A stretch of 48,533 nucleotides of DNA from JBCCCJ01 sp039029315 (GTDB lineage: Bacteria; Bacteroidota; Bacteroidia; J057). Of the stretch, positions 1-6,814 are shown in pieces (positions within the stretch are counted from its first letter, which is position 1; each line of letters starts with the position of its first letter). Below the pieces are notes generated by a model. The model was not told the DNA's origin and made no database searches. It saw nothing but the letters and a program-made list of their open reading frames with translations. Location of the stretch: contig JBCCGK010000089.1 of NCBI GenBank assembly GCA_039029315.1, positions 1-48,533 on the forward strand. The letters are read 5' to 3'. A program made the position numbers and the translations under genes.

Positions 1-141
1 GCAGGAATTGTTATAGGTTATTTTTTTGACTATTGAGGCGCGCAAACCAGAATTTAGCCGAGCTAAATGAGGATTTGTGCAACGAACAAAGGCGAAAAAA
101 GAGCCATAACAAAACTACCGGAACAAATTCAAACAGTCTCT
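1..141 (+). mobile_element. MITE-like element, copy 1, left end outside the window
   Basis: This stretch aligns along its whole length with the reverse complement of 36945-37109. Shared landmarks are a TTATAGGT(T/C)ATTTTTTTGAC block, a GAGCTA(A/G)ATGAGGATTT block, a GGCGAAAAAAG block and the terminal TCAAACAGTCTCT at 129-141. The other terminal inverted repeat, present in copy 2, would lie about 20 to 25 bp before base 1. No coding sequence is visible inside. It sits directly behind the 3' end of the caspase-nSTAND gene at 203-3631. The family of the parent element is not recognised. Confidence 0.7.
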
Positions 142-202
142 CAGTCGAATTGATGCATCAGACTTCCTTGAGGGATGTGTTCTTCAGTGGGGCACGATCC
201 TT

Positions 203-3200
203 TCATTCCGGCAATACAGGAACATCTTTCAGCCAGTCCGGATCATACGTCTGCAACAACTCTTCAAGGATTTCGAAGAAGGCGGTTGAGGTCGTATCAA
301 TCTGTCTGCGAATCCAAAATCCTGCAGCCACATCCCAATGATATATCGCCATGGATCCCATATGAGATTCGAGCCACTGTTCATGTTGGTTGGCATAGGA
401 GCCGAACTGTCGAATAAAGAAATTTCCTCCTCCGAAATAGCCCATCCTGCGATTGGATTCTGAGACCACCTCTTCTGTTTCACAAAAAACAATATATTCC
501 TGTGCTACCCGATTTCTGAAATCTGCATGCTTGCGAAGATAATGATAGACCAAATAGTAGACCCTCGCCATATCTCGCATAAAGGAATCGTAGAATGGCT
601 GGGTGAGTGTGCGTAACATGGCATTGTTTTTCGCCGGGATCACATGATTTCGGGCCCATTTCAGAAAGGCTGGGTTGTAGTAGCCAAACTCATCTGCCTG
701 TGTATCAAAATCCTCTCCATGTGGACCTTTCACAAAAATCGGGATGGGAGAGAGCGATTGCGCTTTTTTCAAACTCATGAGAAGTTTGAGTTTTTTGTAC
801 AAAGCCCTGATGCCACTTACTTCATATTCCTGGGGTTCCGGAAGTAGAGTGCCCGTCTTCCAACTGGCTTCGATCATCTCATTCGCAGTTCTCTCTCTTG
901 CTTTTTCGGCTTCTTCCTTGGCCCGGGTCGTTTCTTCCAATTGTTGAGTCAATCTATCAATCTCACTTTGCTGTTTCTCAAAACTCGCCTGAACGAATGC
1001 CAACTCTTCTTCATTGAGCCAGGCATCCATTTGGTCCTGGATTTTTTCAAACACACTTCCTGAATCGATCTCTTCATAGTAGGGATCATCTTCTTGCTGT
1101 CTTCCAAAAAACCAGACATAGTCCTGCAAATCCATCCTCTGACTCTCAGACAATTCTCCCTGATGTCCCAGTAGCCATGCCATCGAGGCAATGCTTTTCT
1201 CCCCCCATCCCTTCTTACACAACCACTTATCTCCTGGATCTGTAATCGCCAACTGAATCTGTTGTAGTTTGGGATTGTTGTCCCACAATGGCGCTGTATC
1301 GCCGGGTCGGGAATAGACATCTGGCACCCATTTGTGATGCTCGATCACGGCTTGCCAGATCTGCCGCTGCAACACCAGATTCTCATGCTTAAACTCTTCA
1401 ATCCATGTCAGGCATTTCGGCCAATGATTGATGAGGGAGTCATGCATAGGTTCCACAAAGGTCCCTACGCTATCTCTATCTCTCACAATCAGATGCGTTC
1501 CTTCCAACACTTCAATCACTTCCTGGACGATCTTATCCACATGCCTCGCTTTCAGGATATCGATGATTTCTTGTACAGATGTTTCCAAATAGCTAGCATT
1601 CATTTGGGTTTCGTCAAGAACAGCCTTCACTTTCCTGGCAGATTCCTCCAACTGCCTGTCTTTCAGTTCCGTGATTGCCTCTGCAACGCTTGCATCCAAT
1701 CGCGTTTTTTCCAAACTAGCTATGACTGCCTCAATGCTTGCGTCCAAATGGTCTGGAAAATTCAACTCATTCAAGCTTTTTGCATTCAGCACTTTGTCTT
1801 TGTAGACCAGGTATACCTTTCTTCTGGAGTACTTGCCATCATTGAGGCGAACCATGCGCAGGATCAACTTCCGCATCATGCCTCGGTGTTCATCTGTCCA
1901 TTTGAACTGTTTTTGGGACTCTGACTGAAGGCTCGATTGATTTAGGCCCCGGATTCTGCCGTAGTGATAAATCTCGTCGGCATGCTTGCTGAGAGCTCCA
2001 TTGATGCCTCCTAATTGCTTCTCATATGCCTCTTGTGTAAAGAGTCGATTGACTGGATCGCGATACTGATACAATTTGCTTAAGGCGAAGGACAAGAGCG
2101 GCAATGCGCCAGGGGCATGATGAATTTCTTCCAAAATCTGATCGATCAGCTTTTTTTCAAATTCATAGGCAATCACCCATGCTGGCTTGACTGCCGCTTC
2201 ATATAACTCGTCCAACTCCATAGGCGGCAAGCGATAGAGGAAGGTTCGAATCAAAGCCTCTGACCAAAACTCTTGACCGACAGAAGAAACAATCAGTTTC
2301 CACTCAAAATCAGAACGTAGGCTCATGATCAGTTTGAGCGGCGGCAAAGAAGTTGGATGCTCCAATACATATGCTGTCAATTTCTTGCACACTCCAAGCA
2401 ATAAGGATTCGAAAAGCTTCTTTTTTTCTCCGGCTTCGGTGAATATTTCTTCATACTGATCGATATAGACAATTTTTTTCTGAGTGGGATCGATGCCCTC
2501 CAATTCTTGCCAGATCTCCGTTTGCTTGTCCCCAGGTCGCAGAATCAGGAATTGATCCTTGGTATAGGCATTTCTATCCATCAAATAAGGAAACAATCCT
2601 GCCAAAATGGTGGATGATTTTCCCTGTCCGGAAGGCGCTGATACGACGAGGGTATGGGTTTTTTCCAGCTTTCGCGCGATCATTTGAATCGCTTTTCTCC
2701 GCCCAAAAAAGGTTCGCGCATCTTCCTCTGTCAATTGATAGGCCTTCAGACCATTATAGGGATTTCGATCCGGGGCTTTCTCCAGATTGAGTATGTGCCC
2801 AGGTTCCAGGAAAATGTACTCTCCCTTGCTGCTGTGCTTGCTCATGGTGAAAAGAGCCGGACTTTGCCTCGTATGCTGGTTCCTGGCTTCTTTCTCTACC
2901 TTTCTGCGAACCAGGCTATACAATTCGGTGGCCGTGATGACCCCATCTCCGCTTGGCCCTGAGACAGCAGGCAGGGCGGTCTTCTCTGCGATTGCTTCTT
3001 TGAGTGCTTTGGCAAAAGGAGAGTTATTGTCCGGTGTCAGATTTCGTAGCCCGAGGCTATCATGCTGAATCACATCCAGTGCTTTCTGATCATGTGCCGA
3101 AGAGGTGATGACTTGCCAGGCGGGAGATTTCACAAATTGTTCAAATCGTTCTTCATAGAGCTTTTCGCGTTTTTCTCTCACAAAAAGGGAACGAAATCCA

Positions 3201-3631
3201 GTAGACCATTTGAAAGAGCCTGCGAAACAACAATCCAGAATCAACAAGCCGTGTGTGCAGGTTAACTGATGCAAAATATCCCGCAACAGGTCCATAGATA
3301 GCAGGGATTCCGTGCCTGATTTTGCTGCATCTACCGGAACCAGATAGCCCTGCGGATCTGCCATGCTCTCTTTGGCAATTCCATGACCAGCATAGTAGAA
3401 GATTACGCGGTCTTTGGGCTGGACAATTGTTGGCATCTTCCGTAACATCTCCTCCATCTGTGCCTTGGTGCCATTGTACAACTCATGAATCTGATATTTA
3501 TGTGGTCCTCTCAGCAGCGCAGAAATGTCCTTTGCATCTTTGACTGCTGTTTTCAGCCTGGATATGTGCTCATAAGCATCATTGCCGATGATGAAGGCAT
3601 GGGAGTTCTCAAAGGGAAGCGACGTAGACAT
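203..3631 (-). CDS. Caspase-like protease / nSTAND ATPase with unidentified C-terminal module (paralog A)
   Basis: Predicted signal-controlled protease of 1142 residues. Residues 10-265 are a caspase-fold peptidase C14 domain: catalytic His83 in YYAGHG, Cys135 in ILDCCFAG, and an acidic DGVITATELY end. Residues 285-770 are an nSTAND-type ATPase: P-loop APSGQGKSS at 332-340 (Ala replaces the first Gly), Walker B VYIDQYEE at 388-395, RSDFEW near 440, PGALPLLSF near 510 and the winged-helix motif EPMHDSLINHWP near 730. An insert at 630-714 holds five 16-residue helical repeats where the paralogs have one. A coiled coil (870-920) leads to a C-terminal domain of about 210 residues with an EDFDTQADEFGYYNP motif that I do not recognise. 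STAND proteins normally oligomerise on ligand binding, so the C-terminus is the likely sensor and the caspase the output. It may be co-transcribed with the lysozyme-like gene 130 bp upstream. Confidence 0.93.
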   Translation of the reverse strand: MSTSLPFENSHAFIIGNDAYEHISRLKTAVKDAKDISALLRGPHKYQIHELYNGTKAQMEEMLRKMPTIVQPKDRVIFYYAGHGIAKESMADPQGYLVPVDAAKSGTESLLSMDLLRDILHQLTCTHGLLILDCCFAGSFKWSTGFRSLFVREKREKLYEERFEQFVKSPAWQVITSSAHDQKALDVIQHDSLGLRNLTPDNNSPFAKALKEAIAEKTALPAVSGPSGDGVITATELYSLVRRKVEKEARNQHTRQSPALFTMSKHSSKGEYIFLEPGHILNLEKAPDRNPYNGLKAYQLTEEDARTFFGRRKAIQMIARKLEKTHTLVVSAPSGQGKSSTILAGLFPYLMDRNAYTKDQFLILRPGDKQTEIWQELEGIDPTQKKIVYIDQYEEIFTEAGEKKKLFESLLLGVCKKLTAYVLEHPTSLPPLKLIMSLRSDFEWKLIVSSVGQEFWSEALIRTFLYRLPPMELDELYEAAVKPAWVIAYEFEKKLIDQILEEIHHAPGALPLLSFALSKLYQYRDPVNRLFTQEAYEKQLGGINGALSKHADEIYHYGRIRGLNQSSLQSESQKQFKWTDEHRGMMRKLILRMVRLNDGKYSRRKVYLVYKDKVLNAKSLNELNFPDHLDASIEAVIASLEKTRLDASVAEAITELKDRQLEESARKVKAVLDETQMNASYLETSVQEIIDILKARHVDKIVQEVIEVLEGTHLIVRDRDSVGTFVEPMHDSLINHWPKCLTWIEEFKHENLVLQRQIWQAVIEHHKWVPDVYSRPGDTAPLWDNNPKLQQIQLAITDPGDKWLCKKGWGEKSIASMAWLLGHQGELSESQRMDLQDYVWFFGRQQEDDPYYEEIDSGSVFEKIQDQMDAWLNEEELAFVQASFEKQQSEIDRLTQQLEETTRAKEEAEKARERTANEMIEASWKTGTLLPEPQEYEVSGIRALYKKLKLLMSLKKAQSLSPIPIFVKGPHGEDFDTQADEFGYYNPAFLKWARNHVIPAKNNAMLRTLTQPFYDSFMRDMARVYYLVYHYLRKHADFRNRVAQEYIVFCETEEVVSESNRRMGYFGGGNFFIRQFGSYANQHEQWLESHMGSMAIYHWDVAAGFWIRRQIDTTSTAFFEILEELLQTYDPDWLKDVPVLPE
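1490..1744 (-). repeat. Five tandem 16-residue helical repeats within paralog A
   Basis: Residues 630-714 of the protein split into five units that start with Asp, Glu or Asn and end in Leu, Met or Val: DASIEAVIASLEKTRL, DASVAEAITELKDRQL, EESARKVKAVLDETQM, a 21-residue unit beginning NASYLETSV, and DKIVQEVIEVLEGTHL. The three other caspase-nSTAND proteins here have exactly one such unit at this position (for example DPTVEAVLKVMEETQL at 18045-23429). The DNA units are 48 bp but well diverged, so the expansion is not recent. Confidence 0.8.
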
Positions 3632-3761
3632 GTATGTGGAGATAATAGGGAAAGGAAAAGTCTCAAGCTAAGGAATTTCTGGCAGATGTCCGGCGGATTA
3701 GGAGCCGCCAAGACGTCTTTCCTTTCCCCTGCCTCCAAACGCACCTACAAAAGCACCTGAC

Positions 3762-5381
3762 CTACTCCTGCCCTTCTACATCTGATCCTTCGATGATGTC
3801 GTATGCCTCATCGTCATAATTCGCAGGTGGCAGAGGTTCATTGTCAAAGATGCTTCGGCTTCCGATCTCTTCGCCAAAGGCAAAGCTCCCTCGCTCTCCA
3901 CTCATTTTGCCAGCCTTCATCAAGCCAGTAACGAGGTCTCCCCGCTTCTTGGCATGGGTCATTGGCCCCACTTTTGGATCTGTCCATTGGTAGGTTTCCC
4001 GAATCTTGAGGTATGCCTTGAGCAGATCCTGCTCCTGTTGGGTGGTCCAGCCAGAAGGATTGCTCAGGCCTGTCTGGTTCATCGCTTTTGCGATACACTT
4101 TTTGACAAATCCTGGTCGGTTGACGTGATTGTCCAACAAGAGTGCGACACCATATTCAGAGGTAACCAATTCAGACAATAAAAATCCATTTGCCTTGAAC
4201 TTGTCCTTCCAGTAAAAGGTTTTCAGCCGATTGGCAGCATGTTCTATTTCGACCGCCTGTACCAGGGGATCATGTCCTGCTTTCCAGAATCTTATGGCCC
4301 ATTCTGTGGTGCGAAGACGTTCTTTCTTTCTGGCTTTGTTGAGCAATCGTCCATTGAGGGTCAGATATCCATAGGTAGAGTTGGTCTTCTTGTTGTGCAC
4401 ATCCAGACCATACTGCCCAAAATACTTGAAGAAGACATCATCGTCCTGTTCCTTGATTTTTTTGAGCAGGGCTGCCAATTCGCCTTTTCCACTCTTTGCA
4501 CCGATGGTCCACTGAAACATCCCAAAGGTCATGAAAGAATTGTCATAAGTATTGATGGCCTCCAATTTTCCCTCGTTTTGAGAGACAGCCGAAATCACAT
4601 TGAGCGTAGAGACGGTCATACCAATCTCCGAGAGTAGGGAAGGATTTTTCTCGATGAAGTCCTTTGCACTCAATCTGCCGGCATCATATACTCCCCGCCC
4701 ATTGCTGGCATTTCTGATTTCTGCCGGACGGGCAATGCGGGCATGGGCTGTGCTATCTAACTGAGACCAGGTATCTCCCAGCGAGGGTTTGAATTTTGCG
4801 ATCATGCGTTCCGCTAATTGCCTGCTGAGTTTTTTGCCATCAGATGACAGACCTTCTTTTGCAGCAAAAGCTAGCACAGCATTCGTGGTGGAGCCGCCAT
4901 AGTCGCCATCCGCCCCAAATCTTTCCCACTTAAGCTCTTTGTCATATCCCAATCTGTGGAGCACATGCTGCAATCCTTCTATTGCAGCACTGTCATCAGA
5001 GCCATCGAAGAGGGTGGTTTCTACTTCATTCAAGTCAATGGCATCCTGAATGGGCTTCAGATGCACTGCGATTTCTGTCGTTTTGGCAAGAGCAGCTCCC
5101 AATTGGGGGGTTAAGGCCATTCCGTCTGTAGAGATTCCGTTTTTGGACGCAAATGCCTGCACAGCTTTGGCAGTATCGCTTCCATATTCGCCGTCTGCGC
5201 CTGCGGTTGTCCACTTGAGTTCTGTCCCAAATCCTGCTTCATACAAAGCTTGCTGAAGTTGCCTGACAGAAGATTTGTCTGTGGAATTGAGTTTCAGAAC
5301 TTGAGGGGCATCTGGCGAAGAAAGGAGAGATTCAAAATCTGAGCGCATGATGAAGGGAAGTTTGTGGAAGGATGATATCAA
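3762..5381 (-). CDS. Peptidoglycan-binding, lysozyme-like protein without signal peptide
   Basis: 539 residues. Two PG_binding_1-like repeats are visible, at about 36-100 and 130-195, each with a core of the type GADG(E/D)YG..T..AV.AFA..(N/E)G(I/L)S(T/S)DG. They are followed by a domain (about 230-510) that resembles lysozyme or transglycosylase-fold cell-wall hydrolases of phage-tail type, with SQNEGKLEAINTYDNS and FGMFQWTIG; Glu in NEGK is the likely acid catalyst. The tail is acidic. There is no Sec or lipoprotein signal, so the product should stay in the cytoplasm unless a lysis or contractile-injection route exports it. A second Met at residue 13 (base 5348) is an equally good start. It lies 130 bp upstream of the caspase-nSTAND gene on the same strand, which suggests a shared transcript. 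The fold call is confident; the enzymatic activity is inferred. Confidence 0.8.
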   Translation of the reverse strand: MISSFHKLPFIMRSDFESLLSSPDAPQVLKLNSTDKSSVRQLQQALYEAGFGTELKWTTAGADGEYGSDTAKAVQAFASKNGISTDGMALTPQLGAALAKTTEIAVHLKPIQDAIDLNEVETTLFDGSDDSAAIEGLQHVLHRLGYDKELKWERFGADGDYGGSTTNAVLAFAAKEGLSSDGKKLSRQLAERMIAKFKPSLGDTWSQLDSTAHARIARPAEIRNASNGRGVYDAGRLSAKDFIEKNPSLLSEIGMTVSTLNVISAVSQNEGKLEAINTYDNSFMTFGMFQWTIGAKSGKGELAALLKKIKEQDDDVFFKYFGQYGLDVHNKKTNSTYGYLTLNGRLLNKARKKERLRTTEWAIRFWKAGHDPLVQAVEIEHAANRLKTFYWKDKFKANGFLLSELVTSEYGVALLLDNHVNRPGFVKKCIAKAMNQTGLSNPSGWTTQQEQDLLKAYLKIRETYQWTDPKVGPMTHAKKRGDLVTGLMKAGKMSGERGSFAFGEEIGSRSIFDNEPLPPANYDDEAYDIIEGSDVEGQE

Positions 5382-5522
5382 TCGAGGTCGACGAAACCGA
5401 GAAGTCCGTCTCCTGAAGTTATAGACGAATCAAGACCATTGAATATCAATGACTCGGGGTAGAAGGATCTAAAGTAAGGGGAGAATCAAACATTCTACCC
5501 ACTTGAGAGAAGATTACTACTC

Positions 5523-5753
5523 TTACTCGTTTCGTTCATGTTTTTCCAGAAAATCCTCCAAAGCGATTTCCACTAGATGACTCTGGGTTTTGATCTCTGT
5601 TTCACAATTATCACAGGTGTTCTTGTCGTGTCTGGCCAAAAACACCTTCATTCTTGAGATGATTCCCGGTGACACATTCACGGAAAGTTTTTTGGCTTCG
5701 ACCGCCGGATTGGCGAGATGAGAAGGTCGACCGAGTTTATTATTTTTTTTCAT
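5523..5753 (-). CDS. Small ribbon-helix-helix-like DNA-binding protein
   Basis: 76 residues beginning MKKNNKLGRPSHLANP. A short basic, GRPS-containing arm is followed by a strand KKLSVNVSPG and two helices (IISRMKVFLARHDKN and SHLVEIALEDFLEKH). That is the strand-helix-helix plan of CopG/Arc/ParG-type repressors and antitoxins. A CxxC (CDNC) lies in the loop between the helices. The frame is open 56 codons further upstream, but that part reads through an intergenic repeat and contains no family signal. A good -7 box about 40 bp before this Met supports the short form. The neighbours on the minus strand are the lysozyme-like and caspase genes, so it may regulate them. No toxin partner is adjacent. 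Confidence 0.65.
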   Translation of the reverse strand: MKKNNKLGRPSHLANPAVEAKKLSVNVSPGIISRMKVFLARHDKNTCDNCETEIKTQSHLVEIALEDFLEKHERNE

Positions 5754-5791
5754 AACAGATTCTGGGAGAAAAATTTTTAAAAAATAGGATA

Positions 5792-5799
5792 CAAATGTA
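5792..5799 (-). promoter_or_regulatory. Bacteroidota -7 box for the RHH-like gene
   Basis: On the minus strand this reads TACATTTG, an exact match to TAnnTTTG, with a T-rich tract about 21 bp upstream in place of a clean -33 TTTG. Transcription would start about 30 bp before the Met at 5753, which fits the short start chosen there. Confidence 0.45.
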
Positions 5800-5895
5800 C
5801 CTCTTTTTCTTTTAAGAGTAAAAAAGTATGTACTCGAATTGATATCCTGAATGGAGGGAGAGGGTCTATGAGACCGATAAGACCTAAGACCTATA

Positions 5896-6016
5896 AGACC
5901 TAAGACGTTTTTCCATCTCACCAGCCAACGCGCAAACGTCTCAGGTCTGATTCTGAAGGAATGGACCTGATGCGTTTGTAGCAGGGGTAGCGGGCGTGGG
6001 AGAACGCATTAGGTCT
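5896..6016 (+). repeat. 120-bp double-hairpin repeat, copy 1
   Basis: Two stem-loops in series. The first has arms AGACCTAAGACGTTT (5896-5910) and AAACGTCTCAGGTCT (5934-5948). The second has arms GACCTGATGCGTT (5964-5976) and AACGCATTAGGTC (6003-6015). Extra partial AGACCTA units lie just before it (5870-5895). It sits between divergent genes (RHH-like on the minus strand, EAD-membrane gene on the plus strand), so it is not simply a terminator. Near-identical copies occur at 9664-9783 and 13850-13969. Confidence 0.9.
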
Positions 6017-6123
6017 GGTCTATGATAGTCTGCCGATCATTTCTACTTTCGCCCAACAGAACCCATCTAGATCCACTAATCGAAAAAAATTTTTAGGTCA
6101 GACTAAAATTATCCGGGTTTCTA

Positions 6124-6155
6124 TTTGGATTTAATCTAATTAACATCTACATTAG
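6124..6155 (+). promoter_or_regulatory. Candidate promoter for the EAD-membrane/TPR operon
   Basis: A TTTG (6124-6127) and a TACATTAG (6148-6155, one mismatch to TAnnTTTG) are separated by 20 bp, the spacing expected for the Bacteroidota sigma factor. The region is AT-rich and lies about 140 bp before the Met at 6296. A weaker box (TATATTTCG near 6202) could also be used. Confidence 0.35.
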
Positions 6156-6295
6156 AGAAACATATTTTAGGAGTAAAAAAGCAAATACTTTTATATTCTT
6201 ATATTTCGATATTCAAAATAGCTCCTCCTCCCCTGTGTTTGGCTCATGAACTAGCGCCACCTTATTGTATTTCAGGATCCGTAAGTAGCATTCCC

Positions 6296-6802
6296 ATGTC
6301 TACCAAGATTGTTTATTCTATCTCTTTTGACCAAATCCCTGTATTGATTCAAGATTTGCATCAGTCTGCATTGAGTCGCAAACAAAAAGACACATTGGTG
6401 TTGATTCAGGCAAGATATGAGGACTTGCTGTTGGAAAAAGCAGCATGTATCAGCTCAGATTCAGACATCCGGCAAACGGAAAACAGGATATTAAGAGACT
6501 TTTTGCTCATCAAATCACAAATCCAGAGACAACAACAAAAGCTTGATCCTCCAAGCACCAATTCTGTCTCAATCTCACAAGTCAGGAATTCCCCTTACTT
6601 TATCGGATTACTGCTCGCGATTGTTTTTGTCATGAGTGTTCTTGGAATTTCTCACCTGAATCCTTCTCACTCAGACAGATCTACCACCAACTTTGACATC
6701 AAAACCTTCGGAACTGACAGTGATGTTCTGATCGCAGATAGCATTCACATGGATGTGAGGCTTGCTTACCCGGATTCCATTTTCCACACTCCCAAACAAT
6801 AA
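6296..6802 (+). CDS. Single-pass membrane protein with N-terminal EAD11-like adaptor domain
   Basis: 168 residues. Residues 15-80 are helical, with the order LVLIQARYEDLLLEKAA, then a short acidic turn, then TENRILRDFLLIKSQI. This resembles effector-associated domain 11 (EAD11), whose usual form is a helix with LLxxRxxxLxxxxxxGxI followed by an NRIxxxLLxLI helix. The C-terminus of the Roc-COR protein at 10594-12846 shows the same pattern. One membrane segment follows (about 101-119, YFIGLLLAIVFVMSVLGIS) and then about 50 residues that should be periplasmic. EADs are known as small homotypic adaptors that link conflict-system components, so this product could anchor a complex at the inner membrane. 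It precedes the TPR gene by 12 bp, clearly one operon. The first ATG is chosen; an in-frame TTG 19 codons earlier is less likely. Confidence 0.7.
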   Translation: MSTKIVYSISFDQIPVLIQDLHQSALSRKQKDTLVLIQARYEDLLLEKAACISSDSDIRQTENRILRDFLLIKSQIQRQQQKLDPPSTNSVSISQVRNSPYFIGLLLAIVFVMSVLGISHLNPSHSDRSTTNFDIKTFGTDSDVLIADSIHMDVRLAYPDSIFHTPKQ

Positions 6803-6814
6803 CCAATTTCACTT

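Noticed and set aside
5754..5921. Longer start for the RHH-like gene
   Set aside because: The extra 56 codons read through an intergenic repeat (giving the peptide KNVLGL, seen also at the other copies) and through a good -7 box.
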